From assembly GCA_963556195.1 (NCBI GenBank), contig OY744520.1:154531607-154595606 (forward strand): a DNA stretch of 64,000 nt. The letters run 5' to 3'. The notes beneath the pieces are model-generated. The model was not told where the DNA came from and did not search any database. It saw only the letters and a program-made list of their open reading frames with translations. The position numbers and the translations under genes were made by a program. Below, piece after piece: positions 46,642 to 58,260 of this stretch; within the stretch, counting starts at the first letter, position 1; every line of letters begins with the position of its first letter. The DNA is from Sepiola atlantica (taxonomy: Eukaryota > Mollusca > Cephalopoda > Sepiida > Sepiolidae).

Positions 46642-46924
46642 TACATAAATCTTACCTTAAATCTACTGGCGTTACTCGGAATGTATTTGATTCTCTGTAA
46701 AATAATACCCCAGCAAACTTGTGTTTGATATAAGTATAGGTTTTGCATCCTAGGTAATCGACGATGCGAATACATAATCGGACCCTAGTGACCAAAGATG
46801 ATATCGGAGGAAAATTTGAATGGCGTAATTAAATATTTTCTCAATTTTAACTCCTTTCAAAAGTAATCTAATTTTCTTACTGCTAAACTATCGATTTCTA
46901 TACCAGACAAAGAATAAGGAAAAC

Positions 46925-46928
<4 letters not shown>
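46642..46928. other. Short AT-rich stretch, no gene
   Basis: Nothing recognised. Confidence 0.4.

Positions 46929-46984
<56 letters not shown>
46929..46984. repeat. (TA)n microsatellite
   Basis: Pure TA run. Confidence 0.96.
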
Positions 46985-46989
<5 letters not shown>

Positions 46990-47067
46990 TTTGACTCACT
47001 ATTAAATGTATATACACATACATAATGATATTATAACATATAATATAAAACTTATATCTATATATAT

Positions 47068-47185
47068 TCAGTGTTTGCTTCAACAATACGTGAGTGAAGC
47101 TTAGTAGTAGTATGAAAATATACTTATGGAAAGTAAGATCACACAAACGTTTTATTTCCAAGGGAAATCATCAAGCTATTCAATT
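47068..47185 (-). mobile_element. Promoter-bearing repeat family, copy C (tail only)
   Basis: On the minus strand CTTGATGA, then the perfect stem ATTTCC-CTT-GGAAAT, AAAACG and the tail TTCCATAAGTATATTTTCAT. Plus-strand TTTGCTTCAACA at 47073 matches 4129 in copy A. The promoter part is absent. The stem is the best preserved of the copies. Confidence 0.65.
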
Positions 47186-47229
47186 CTCTGTAGTTTTCTT
47201 GCAATGAATATATTTTTTATAATACTATA

Positions 47230-47945
47230 CATATATTCGTGTCTGTCAATCGTAGGCGTGCCCCTGTTCGTCTTGAGATTCTTATGGGTGGTTCCGCTCT
47301 TGAGGATAAATCGACTCTGAACTTCTTGGTCTTTCTCTCTCATCAATTTTTTTCTTGCAGTTTATACATTAGGTCCATTGCTTTTTCTGCTAGTCATAAA
47401 TTCCGTTCTCTCTATCATACAAAACACTTTCTCACACCTGAGGCTATTATCTTTCCCTAAAATCTACTATCAGACCATGTATAAAGTACTGTTGTCATAT
47501 TTTGACTGGTGAGTATCTGTCGCATTTGAGGATTCTTGATTAGTTGCAGAAACTTTATGGAATTGAATTTGTTTCTCCCTTTCTTCTTTTCTGTACCCTC
47601 TTTCTCACATATGTTGTGTTGATAGCCTCAGTATTTTCTATAAATAATATTAGCGCATACGTTCTTCAGAAGTGTGTGATCTATTCCCTGCTTATTTTAT
47701 TCCAGCTTGTTTTACTCGTTGGTCTAGTGGTCTACATTATTTCGCTGTTTTAGCAACTCAGCTTCTTATTCCAGTAGCTTCTTAATAAGAACTGCGAGCT
47801 TGTGACACTCTCTTCTTGCTACTGTTTTTCTACCTATAGCATTGGTGTTTTCAAGACTAAAGCTTATAGGCATCTCTTAAATGTTTGTTCTTGTTAGCTC
47901 CTTAAATCAAGTGGCTTCATACCTGGTCTGGAGCGATTTCCATTA
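47230..47945 (+). mobile_element. CR1/Jockey-type LINE, C-terminal fragment
   Basis: Plus-strand fragment of the LINE thumb and C-terminus, spread over three frames. SASHKFRSLYHTKHFLTPEA (47386 onward) matches the block SAS-RLGFLHRARKYFTPEQ. A region reading like K-TIRP-M-YCCHI-TG follows with decay, then LQKLYGIEF (LD-VQ-KAIRL). Near the end, SIGVFKTKAYRHLLNVCS matches the terminal L--FK-RV-RHLL block. It ends in a (TA)n run, which may be its 3' tail. All RT catalytic motifs are missing, so the copy is 5'-truncated. Confidence 0.65.
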
Positions 47946-47951
47946 ACTATA

Positions 47952-47956
<5 letters not shown>

Positions 47957-47998
<42 letters not shown>
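47957..47998. repeat. (TA)n microsatellite at LINE 3' end
   Basis: Pure TA run immediately after the LINE fragment. Confidence 0.96.
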
Positions 47999-48000
<2 letters not shown>

Positions 48001-49817
48001 CATTCTGCCACTCCAGAAGTACCTGGCTCTTGATGCAATAGTCCACCTTTATACGAGTTGGATTTTACCCAACATAAAGTACTTCACACACATGGGGTCG
48101 TGCCGCTCAGATTTCTCCTTCTTTCTCTTGACAGAGTACACAATCGACTCACAATCTAGTGGGTGATGATCTCTACTGTTTGTTGCCACTTCCTTAGCAC
48201 AGAAAAATGTTGCTAGTCTCTTTCTTCTGTATCGTTATGTTCATAGTCGGTGTTCGACAAAGTTTCTACCACTGATTTGCACAGTAAAACCTTCATATAA
48301 AGAACTTGCCTATCTACAATCAAACGCACTTTCAATGAACAAATATGTTTTTTTCTGGAACAGCTCATCTGTGAATCGAAATACCACGCGGTTACTTCCA
48401 AACCGACTTTAACCTAAACAAATACTTGTTGAACCGTTCTCTTAGATAATAAATACCTCTTAATTAATCTACTCGACTAATTTGATTCAAATTATTTCTT
48501 CCAACCGAAAATCTCTTTAACTCTCATTCTTTAATGCCCCCGGGTCTTGATAAAAAGTGGCCCATGAGTAAAAAATAGTCCAATGTTAACAAATATCTGT
48601 CATGTCGTCCTGTTAAGTAATCATAGTTTACACTCTTGTCATAGTATTGTCTCATCATCCACCTGAATTCTCATTAACACTTATCCTTGAGTAGCTTTTG
48701 GTCTTTATAAATGGTGAACGATTATTATAACAAAATTTATAATACTATTTAATGTATATACATATATAATATTACAAAGTAATATAATATATAACGCTTA
48801 TATTTTTTAAGTATTTACAACAGTACTTATAATTGTTCATATAATAGTTGATAGAAGAATGTTGGTCTTTAATAACGCTGCGAGTTAACTTGTATTGTAG
48901 GTTATCAGTACAACACGCCTATATTTCACGAATATTCATGGCCAGAATAATTATTTTTGTAAAAGAAACCAAAGGGAAATACATTTTTATTTCAAACACA
49001 TAGTGCAACTATAATAAATAGATCTTCATTTGTCAGAATCAAATATCAAGATTTCAGATGTATTGCTCTATGGTTATAACTTCGATAATCTGACCGAACA
49101 GATTTTATATACTAGAAAAGAGATAAAACATAACCAGTACGGACAAAAATGTCCATCAACACACAGTGAAAAGTACCACAAAATCTAATGCCATTTACAG
49201 GATAATAAACATGTAATGTCACCCACTCTTGGAATCGCGAATAAAATTCAATGTCTATAATGCAATCCAATCACAAATAAATTCTGACTTCACCACCAAG
49301 CTTCAGCCATGAATGTCCAACACTTTTTATTTATGTCATTCAATTCTATCCTCCAAATGTGCACATTTGCACCGCAAGCACCCACGGATACAATCGATTA
49401 AAAATAAGGACAAAATCGCATCATTAAAGCTGAACCAAAATATTTCAGTCGATTCGTTCGACTAGATTCCTTTAGGGTAAATAAGCTTTAGTAAGCGGAA
49501 CTGAAAATATTATACAGTGATGGGTGGAAACTAATCCAACAAGGGACGCGGATGTAAGATAGGCGGGGAATGTGGAAGTTGTATGTAGTGGGCTAGGTAT
49601 GTAAGAAAAAGAGAAGGTGGAGAACAGCAAGGCGAGTGTAGGAAGCAAGTCGTGGGTGTGAGCCAAATGCATATGTATAACAGGTTTGTACATAAATACA
49701 GAATGAAGGGGTTGAAGAAGAATTAAAAACGCGTTTACATAAATTGCAATTTCGTTTTACTAACCTTTATTCATAAGAGACTAGCTGCATTTGTGCAAAT
49801 TCCACGGTGTTCAAAAT
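47999..49817. other. AT-rich stretch, no gene
   Basis: Nothing recognised. GAGTTGGATTTTACCCAACA near 48055 is a short hairpin (GTTGG/CCAAC). Confidence 0.4.
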
Positions 49818-50526
49818 TAGTACACTAAACGCAGTACCACTTAAATCGGTAGACTATACCTAGTACTACTTAAATTAGTACAACTAACGTAGTACCACTT
49901 CAATTAATACACTGAATATTGTACCATCTAAAATAGTACACTAAACATAGTACAGTTTAAATAAGTACACTAAACGTAGTACCACTTAAAATAGTACAGT
50001 AAACATAGTACCACTTAAATTTGTACACTATACATAGTATAACTTGCATTAGTAAAATAAATGTATGACCACATCAATTAAAACACTTATAGTACCATTT
50101 TACGTTATAAACTTAAAATAGCACTAATTCCATTAGTACACTAAACGTAGTGTCATTTAAATTAGTACACTATGCATAGTACCACTTCAGTAGTAGTGCA
50201 ACTTAAATTAGTACACTATACATAGTACCACTTTAATTAGTACAATAATCGTAGTACCGCTAACATTAGTACACTAAACGTAGTACCACTAAATTAGTAC
50301 ACTAAACATAGTACCGCTTAAATTAGTACACTAAAAATAGTACATCTTAATTTAGTACACTAAACATAGTACACCTTAAATTAATACACTGAACACAGTA
50401 TCACTTAAACTAGTACACTAAACGTAATACCACTTGAATTAGTACATTATACATACTACCACTTTAATTAGTACACTCAACATAGTACAACTTTAATTAA
50501 TACACTAAACGTAGTTCCGCTTAAAT
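49818..50526. repeat. 29-bp minisatellite, about 24 copies
   Basis: Unit close to ACTTAAATTAGTACACTAAA plus CGTAGTACC, 29 bases, repeated with substitutions and small indels over about 710 bp. Each unit carries two GTAC tetramers 15 bp apart, in TAGTAC context. Confidence 0.95.
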
Positions 50527-51934
50527 TTCAAATGGGATGAAAAGCTTCTCGGTAGAATCAAAGTGACAATGGAAATAGCCGTGAATTTTGCGAAATTAAG
50601 GTAATTTCGTAATTTATACTTTAATATATATTTGTTAAAGTTGAATGATTCATTCTTTATAAATGATTTGTATATTGTTTATTTTTAATTATACTTTCAT
50701 GACATAAATATCAGTTATAAAATACAGAAAACCTAATGCAGTCTGTGACAATACCAGCATCCTTATTCTCTGCATCTAACTAATGTTTCCTCACTTTTCC
50801 TCTTTCATCTTTTTATACTCTTCTCCCTCGTTGCATTCGTTCAACCGAGGCGTAACAGACATACGAATCACGAAGGAGCCAATGTACTATGAAATCTTCT
50901 ATATTGCTAAAGGAGTACGCATTTTCTTTTTTAACATGCCTTCGTTTCACACTATTCCTGACACTGTTTCGTACACTAATACTCTGTCGCAAAGTCTACG
51001 AAATAAAAGTAAAATAACTTTATAACCACAGGCGGATGTTCTGCTTCACTCACGATCAAATCGTTTGATTAATTGTCTTCTTTTTTCATTTGAATTTGAC
51101 AGGGAAAGTTTCGTGTCGTCACCATTTCTAGAAAAAAAAACTTTAGCGACAATCTAAAGTTTTATCAGAACAGCTGCGCCGCAAATCTCGTCTTTATTTT
51201 CTTTTTCTTTTCATTTACCGTAAAAAAATATTGTGCGTTGTTTGAGTAACCTCATATCAACTGATAAATTCAACGTGTATATACGCACATACATACTCAG
51301 AATAAACTGTACAGATAACCATTCCATTAATGCACGGATCTAAAATAATCTAATCTTCTGACAATCAACGAATGCTAATTTATCTGTGCATAAAAAATGC
51401 AGCTCTTAGAAACACATGTCTAAGTTTGAAGCAAAGGAAACCGAATTCGATTATCGATTGAATCTGCCTGTTCATACCCGCATAGATGAAAAGAAAATAT
51501 GTTTAGGTTTATCAGTATGCTAAAAATAGTCTTATAAACGAATGCCAGAGAGTACAAAAGGTAAAACGTTCTGAATATGACAACAACAACCAAGAGCCAA
51601 AAGACCTTTCCCATGTAAATACTTTAAATAAAAACAATATTTTATATATCCTCAAATACATTCACATTTTACTTATTCAATCTGCCTTCTTTCGAATGAC
51701 ATAGCAGTACTCGAGTTCAATGTGAATATAAAGCAAGGTCATCATGTATTGTTCATAGACTTTACTAACGTATTTATATCTTATTATTTGCATCATTTCT
51801 ATTAAGTCTTTTTCATGTTTATTACTAATCCAGGTTGTGTTTTTTCGTAACAATGTTGTCGCTTATTTGTGTATTGTATAAGCTGATGTTTACTGTGCAC
51901 TTAACGGGTTATTTTGATGTTTTTTAAAGTTTTT
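50527..51934. other. AT-rich stretch, no gene
   Basis: Nothing recognised. An 80-codon frame at 50783-51025 has no recognisable content. Confidence 0.4.
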
Positions 51935-52355
51935 TTAAACATAGTTCACCCCAAACAAGGCAGGCCACCACTGTAGACATAAGGGGCTATTGAGAAAAAG
52001 ACTGAAAGTTTTTTGGGTTTTTTTTTGGGGGGGGGGGTAATCTAAATTGGGAGCTGCGCAGCGAGATGTCTGTTTACATTAGTTTTAAATTACTGCATGT
52101 CAGTACCGTCAGGAAAGCAGGGAGCATAGAGGGAGTTCCCGATTCCAGCATCATGAGGAAAGAAGATTTGGGAGTAGAAACCTCTTCGGCATCTTAAGAC
52201 CTCCACAATGAATGGATGCGATTTGGCAGATTGTCGGGCTGGTCTAGTGAATTTACGTCGTGGGGGTACCAGAGCAGCAAGAAGCGTGACATAAGTAATC
52301 ACGTGGTGCGCAATATGGATCGCATGGAGTGTGTCAGAAACGTTCTTACGAATCG
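51935..52355 (-). mobile_element. CR1/Jockey-type LINE, 3'-terminal fragment
   Basis: Minus strand reads LHAIHIAHHVITY, then FTRPARQSAKSHPFIVEVLR and CRRGFYSQIFFPHDAGIGNS, then LYAPCFPDGTDMQ, stop, FKTNVNRHLAAQ. This is the last 90 residues of the LINE ORF (family: TRP-RQ-A-SHP--VEVPRCRTGFY-RSFFPRTA-LWNSLPASVFPD-YDLQ-FK-NVNRHL). Only one internal stop. The downstream stretch, containing a run of ten C on the minus strand and CAGTGGTGGCCTGCC, is presumably 3' UTR. Confidence 0.85.
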
Positions 52356-53582
52356 TTAAATTTAAATTATTTTACTTTAAACTATTTTTATTTTTTTTTA
52401 TCCTTTAGTGCAATTATTTAATGGGTTTTATATTTAATTAAAATATGATTTTTCAGTAGTTGCTATATATGGTAGTATTGGTAACCTAGTTCATAATTGA
52501 ATTAAAACTCTTGCACGCTTGGGCATTTTCCATATTCTGACCCATATCTCGGAAACATTGCAAGCTTAAATATTTCCTACACTCTCGCTAATACCTAAAA
52601 TAACATTACCATGTCGGGCGTTATCCACAACCTGCTTTGATCTGATATAAATATTGCAAGATTGAGATTTTCTATAATCTCACCAATATCTGAAAATTGT
52701 GAGACATATTTAAAACGTGAGATCCCCCCGTCAATTATATAGTAACTTTTATTTGATTCTCACTTTCATATTTTATTTTTGATACACGGTTTCTATGTTT
52801 TAGTGAAGTTTAGAACTTGCATTCTTTAATTATATATTATAATACTATTTTACATCTTATTGGATTAGTATATATTTACGCACTATCTTGTAATGTATAT
52901 TTCTGCTCTGACTGATTTCGAGGTTTCTGGACATGGACCCGTCCTGGGTAGCCATCTTGGATTTGATTTTCTTGCCTGACTGTATGTATGAATTGCTGAG
53001 TATGGATGACACAGACATATTAATAGATAAATTCAATTCAACAACAATCACCGGTAGGTTCGTCGGATAATATTTTCTCAGAGGCTTTCATTATTATTTA
53101 CTTTCTAGTAAGCAATGGGACAGAGAGACATACATCTTCATCTGTATGAAACCCTTCTCTCGCTAACTACTTTACATTAATTGTCTCACTACATCAGAAT
53201 AAAATTCCCCAAAGCTATTATATGATCCGCTCGAACAATCCGAGAGTGGGAATCAATCAGAAATAAATCCCTTTATTATCTAACAATTGCTCAGAGATTA
53301 AAGTCAGAACTTCAAGTGACTTGAATGTATTTTATGTCCCAGATGTGTGTAAGCAGCCAGAATGTTCACATTAAATACTTAAGTCTATGATGTCTTCTTT
53401 TATAATCAATTCTACCATTATAACGAGAATATCAATACGCGGATCAATTATTGGATCCTTGTATTCCCTTATTGCGTTAAATCATTGTTTTTCTCTTTAT
53501 TATTCTGAATTCATTTAATACGTTTTACTACTTTGAGATTAGAAGACCGAACACATTTTTTGTGGATTTCTGACTGCAATCA
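52356..53582. other. AT-rich stretch, no gene
   Basis: Nothing recognised. Confidence 0.4.
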
Positions 53583-53720
53583 AAGTGTAGTATCTGTTTT
53601 GTCTTCTATCTGATGAGAACTCTTCTTAGACTGAGGAATTATATTTTATCCCAATCCAGAGTAACCCTTTTTCGAGAGCTGGATTTTCCTCACATTAAAA
53701 TTGACTTCGTGTCTACATTT
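53583..53720 (+). repeat. U2 snRNA-headed SINE candidate, second copy
   Basis: GCAATCAAAGTGTAGTATCT then GTTTTGTCTTCTATCTGATG and AGACTGAGGAATTATATTTT follow U2 snRNA further than the 15240 copy does, into the region pairing as CCTC/GAGG before the Sm site. It could be a decayed U2 pseudogene rather than a SINE. Confidence 0.5.
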
Positions 53721-54511
53721 TCTTTTGAGGAGAGAAAATGAAAATAAAGATAAAAGAACAATCATGAAATAACGAATTTCACAACATTTCACTGCGTATA
53801 AAATTGGTTACACCTGGTGCAACTTTACAATAACTCCGCCATAAAAGCATCCTTATTATTTAAGCATTCCAAAAGTATAAAACGTTTAGAAACTCAATTC
53901 ATTTCTATGACAAACAAGATGGCTTTCTATTTAAATCTTTACTTACACAATAACGTGGCGGATGTTTACCACGTTTTTTTATGCTTGTTATTTCGTGATG
54001 AACTAACTATACAACATGAATTTGTTACGGATAAAACAATATACGGACGAAGTATAAAACTTAACACATTTTTGCATGAAAGTCGCTCCAGACAAAATAA
54101 AAGCCACTTAATATAAGGAGCTGATCCTAAGAATATAACGGGAGAAGAAGGTATCTTCGAGAATAACCAATTGTGAACGAGACCTCATCATCAGCATTTC
54201 ATCCCCTGGACTCCAAGCAGTCTAAGCAAACACTAAGCCCTTCAAGAGTATAACAGGAATAGCGGGGTTACAGGCTGGCTGACAACAACTATCCACTGAT
54301 TTAATGACGTTATATGTTGAAGCTTGTTTAGCCACTGAATGCACACTGAATCATTTGTGTTCTCCCAGACACAGGTTTACATTTCTCCTGTCATAGCTGC
54401 ATTTTCTCCCGTACTCAATGTCCTAACACTTAACGACAGGGATCAGTAACTGAGTGTACGAAATGTTTATTAATTTATCTCCATCCTACGGCGAAAAGAT
54501 GTGACAAAAAG
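53721..54511. other. No supported gene
   Basis: A 99-codon frame at 53817-54116 is open but matches nothing I know, and its TTG/CTG-type start is weak. Confidence 0.35.
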
Positions 54512-54736
54512 TTGGAAAGGTATAATTCAAACCAGACGAAGAAAACTCTGGTTGAACAAAGATTGCCTGAGCAGCCCTGTCGGCATTCTTCTGTAGGGGT
54601 GTTCAAAGCAATTAGCAATACACTGACCCCTTCTCAACGTGTGAAAAGGCACGTCCAAGAGACTGGGCTTCCTAGAACTTCACAGAGCCATCCATTGGAT
54701 AGACAGATAACGAGCCATTCTAAAAAATTGCATTAA
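54512..54736 (+). mobile_element. Possible transposase N-terminal helix-turn-helix fragment
   Basis: An open frame of 74 codons starting at a TTG. YNSNQTKKTLVEQ is followed by VFKAISNTLTPSQRVKRHVQ, ETGLPRTSQSHPLDRQITSH and a Ser/Lys end. The arrangement (V-F-AI, then VKR-V-ETG, then a basic RP/RQ-T linker) recalls the N-terminal DNA-binding region of mariner-like or related transposases (I-R-V-KF-ETGSV-D-PRSGRP-T). Nothing downstream resembles a DDE/D domain. A match by chance is quite possible. Confidence 0.28.
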
Positions 54737-55762
54737 CAGTACAACTTAAATAAATATATTTCAAAAGGTGACATTTGTTTCATTGATATGAACAATATTT
54801 CGCTGACAATTATTTTACGGTAAGAAGGTAGAGCCTATTTATTGTTTTAAAAAGAATAAACTGGCCAGAATTTTAAATACATATAGATACATGGAACATG
54901 TTCGTTTTCTTTATTTAAAGGAAACGCGTAGTGTTTACAAAAATAATGTTTAGATCTATTATGCCACTCGGAAATATATGAATATCGCTGTTATACATTT
55001 GTTTGCCTAGTAGATGCCCATCAGGATTTCATCTTTGTTGACCCAATGCGCTTCATCTGCAGAGCAGATCTTTATAACAAACAACGTAATAACTTCTTTA
55101 TTAAAACCCTGGCCAGGAAAGACGTATAATAAACCGTCTCTTAAAACTCTTGTGTTATTCATACTTCCGAGAGGTGAGGGTTAACCATGAGCGCTCTTTT
55201 TATACGCGTGTGGCATTTGACGTCTGGCTTAGAGAAGCCGCTCTTATATAGCTGATATCACTAATACGAGATTCTCTCTCATCCCTCTTCTTTTCATAAA
55301 ACACTAATTTTAGATGAAATAGTTGAGTAGATTGCACACATAAGCCTGCAAACTAATATGGGAGAAACTCTGAAAAAAAAACGCTAATCGGCTCTGTTTA
55401 ACCTTGTATTCATTCCTGTTGAATTTAGATTCTCTTTGCCACTTGACTTTAGCAATTTTAGTTCCTAAGATATGCTGTTGGTTATTATTAAGCAAACAAT
55501 GGTTCATTATGGACTTTGTTATAGTGTAATTAGCTTCTTAGATTGTATCTATTTTCTGTCAATACTGAAATAGGCCACCAATAAATTATCCACTTTTGCT
55601 GTAAAGATGAGTTAACTTACAGAAAGTAAAATATTAAAAAACAATCTGGTAATGATACAAAGACATTCTAGGAATGGAAGATATATTTTTTTTTAATCTG
55701 GAAGCTTAAAAATAAACATGATGAAAAAACATCATTATATTCCATTCAATTATTGCCTCATA
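54737..55762. other. AT-rich stretch, no gene
   Basis: Nothing recognised. Confidence 0.4.
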
Positions 55763-55770
55763 TAAAATGT
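55763..55770 (+). repeat. Left target-site duplication AAAATGTG
   Basis: Direct match to the right flank of the TIR element. Confidence 0.9.
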
Positions 55771-56352
55771 GGGTACTCATATCGATCTTGACCCAGTTTT
55801 CGCGAGTTTCTTGTCGGAAGCGTTCGGCTATCCTACGCAAACACCCGAGAGATTACGAGCCGATTTGTACCAGACAATTTTGATACGGTGCTGCGTCCTA
55901 TGATTGTAAGTTATATTTTCAAGAAATTTTCTAAAAGAAACAACAAAAAAACAAAACAATCCAAACATAGCGAAGTTACTGCTATCAAATAAATATTTGT
56001 TATTATTTTGATACGTTGCTGCGTTCTAAAACTTTTAGTTATAGTTGCAAGAAATTTGTTAAACAACAAAACAAATAAAACAAGCAAAACAGAGCGAAAT
56101 TACTGTTATCAAATAAATATTTTTAACCCTAACCTTAATCCCAATCCTTAACTCTAAACCCTAACCCTAACCCTAGCCCTAACAACAACAAAAAAGAAAA
56201 CAAGCAAAACATTATAATCATAGGACGCAACACCGTATCAAAATTGTCGTCTGGTACAAATCGGCTCGTCATCTCTCGGGCGTTTGCGTAGGATAGCCGA
56301 ACGCTTCCGACAAGAAACTCACGGAAACTGGGTCAAGATCGATATAAGTACC
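55771..56352. mobile_element. Non-autonomous DNA transposon with 140-bp TIRs and 8-bp TSD
   Basis: Terminal inverted repeats 55771-55909 and about 56212-56352 start GGTACTCATATCGATCTTGA and GGTACTTATATCGATCTTGA. They differ at about seven positions plus one 3-base indel, so about 95% identical. AAAATGTG lies at both flanks (55763-55770 and 56353-56360), a perfect 8-bp target-site duplication. The interior has two diverged copies of a roughly 128-bp segment (TGATACGGTGCTGCG at 55881, TGATACGTTGCTGCG at 56009) and a telomere-like tract. There is no ORF. The long TIRs and 8-bp duplication fit Mutator-like, hAT or Merlin groups; the sequence does not decide. Confidence 0.93.
56123..56183 (+). repeat. 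Interstitial telomere-like (CCCTAA)n tract
   Basis: About ten units, four of them exact (TAACCCTAACCCTAACCC region), the others decayed (CTTAATCCCAATCCTTAACT). It lies inside the TIR element. Confidence 0.9.
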
Positions 56353-56360
56353 AAAATGTG
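56353..56360 (+). repeat. Right target-site duplication AAAATGTG
   Basis: Direct match to the left flank of the TIR element. Confidence 0.9.
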
Positions 56361-57599
56361 TGAATGTTGTGTCGTTTTTATTGCGTAGTTCTGTTTACCT
56401 ACTTGTTTCTTTATTCTCTACTTACTCATATGCACGTATCATGTATACACCATGCTATTACATATATGTAAAAGTGTTTCTCTTGTTTATATTCAGTCGA
56501 CGTTTTGTAAGACTGTTGTTTAGTTTTCAATTTCCTGCTTCATCTAAGGTTAGCGCAAATGCTTATACAAAGGTTTTGACTTAATTTCTAGCACCGTACT
56601 CGTTGCTTAACATGATTCTCCGTAAATATGAAAGAGATTTTTAGAGATCGATAAACAAAATAGAGAAAGAATAATAGAAAACCGTCCCGAGATGTAATTT
56701 TATTCTTGAAATTGCTTTCCTGGCAAATACAAAAAATACACATGTTATGAACAAAAGAACTGGATAGTTACATAAATATAAGTAATAATACAAAAAGGAA
56801 AAATTGATTTTTTCTGAAGTAATATCGTTTATATCATATTAAAGAGAGTCAACAATACTGGTGGTTCGAAGCGACGTGAAATACGTTTTAGATTTCATAA
56901 CTAAAGAGGCTGAACACAGAATAAAACAAGAGTTCTTTTAATATTCGTTTTGGCAGGAGACCAACACTTTTAACTTTTTTATAAACTGCTCATCCCGTAA
57001 AATAAAGTTAGGGCTACGTTCATTTTCAACAGCAGCTTAATTAAGCTAGCAGTGGTGAAAGATTCAAAGACGATACGGGCGCATTACATAGTTTTGGACT
57101 TTCTAATGTACACATCTTATTCTGAGACTAAGTCAGTTTGTGTAAGTTTTAAAAGGCATGATCTTTATTGAGTTCTGAAACTTCTCCCAGAAAGTTATCA
57201 AACAGTTCTGCGGGGATCTGCTTCTACTAGTGATTTTAACTTATTATAATCAGCTTCAGCTAAACGCCAACCTTAGTATTCATCTTGAGGGTTGTCACCT
57301 TGGCTTGCCGTATTACACAAATAACGTTGTAGTTTCTATTCTTTGACAATTCCCAACCCGAATTGTGTGTTGATGTGATGTAAGGGTAAGCCAACAATTC
57401 CACTAATGGATCGTTTATACAATTCATAATCCTACTTGTAATCAATCATATTTGGTACAAAAACACTTCAGTCTATGCCTACATTTCAAGTAAGTTACAG
57501 CAATGAATGTCAAACATTCTTGGTGTTATTGTCGTTCAATGACATGAATAGGTTTTACACTAACATCACATTCATCCTTTTTATCAAAGATGATGTTTA
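56361..57599. other. AT-rich stretch, no gene
   Basis: Nothing recognised. Confidence 0.4.
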
Positions 57600-58048
57600 T
57601 CACAACAATCCACAAAATATTCTTGAAATGTAGAAGACCATTACAATTTAAAAAGTGCAGAGCCAATGGAGTATGGTTGCCACATCTGGTTTGGTGCACC
57701 GACAACTACCCTCTCTTGTTTTCACAGGGTGCAAACAAAAGTTTCTAACTTAATTTTTGCAAAGTTTGCCAAACTACTGACCCTGTTCTATCGCTTCAGT
57801 GTTGCATGGAATGCGCTCCGATGAATGTACTGCATTTGTACCCCTCAACGTAAATACCCCCGACCTACCTGACTAGCAGCAAACTCCCATTCCGTTGCTG
57901 TAGAGGTACCTATACACCTGAAGATTTCCTATATTACTAGCTTATTTCCTTTGACGATTTGCTTTTGGAATTTTCTCAGTGCTCACTGTTTTCCCGACTG
58001 TTACAACATGTAGAAATTTAAATTTAATGTGAACAAAAAATTATGAGG
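57600..58048 (+). mobile_element. CR1/Jockey-type LINE, C-terminal fragment
   Basis: One frame reads EPMEYGCHIWFGAPTTTLSC and FHRVQTKVSNLIF, the block RP-MEY-CHIWGGAP--L--LDRVQ-K---LI. Another reads RKYPRPT, stop, LAANSHSVAVEVPIHLK, then FPLTICFWNFLSAHCFPDCY and FKFNVNKKL, the terminal block with FPRT-RLWNSLP and PD-YNLQ-FK-NVNKHL. A few stops and one or two shifts. The RT catalytic motifs are missing. It is followed about 95 bp on by repeat copy D. Confidence 0.82.
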
Positions 58049-58140
58049 CAATCATCAGGCTAAATCCGCCGAATTCTCGGTCAGTAATTGCTGTTATTAT
58101 GTTTGAGAAGAGTTCCGTGAGGGAGTAATGACAACGGATC

Positions 58141-58260
58141 TGATTGGTTAGTTAGTTAGAGGAAACACTACTTAGATATAAAAGGCACTCTACGCATTTA
58201 GCCTGATGATTTCCAGTGGGAATTGAACATGAAATGTATAGATATCCTATACTGCTACTA
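58141..58260 (+). mobile_element. Promoter-bearing repeat family, copy D
   Basis: ATTGG at 58143, TATAAAA at 58177-58183, then CTACGCATTTAGC, CTGATGA (58203-58209), a stem TTTCC-AGTG-GGAA, TTGAAC. The tail ends CTACTACTCATATAT. More diverged than copies A and B, but with the same order of parts. The distance from TATA box to CTGATGA is 26 bp, against 41 bp in copy B. Confidence 0.55.

Noticed and set aside
49818..50526. Regular 29-bp units as a CRISPR array
   Set aside because: There are no distinct spacers; the whole unit repeats, and the DNA is eukaryotic.
53817..54116. 99-codon plus-strand frame
   Set aside because: Unrecognised, no clear start, no splice or promoter context.
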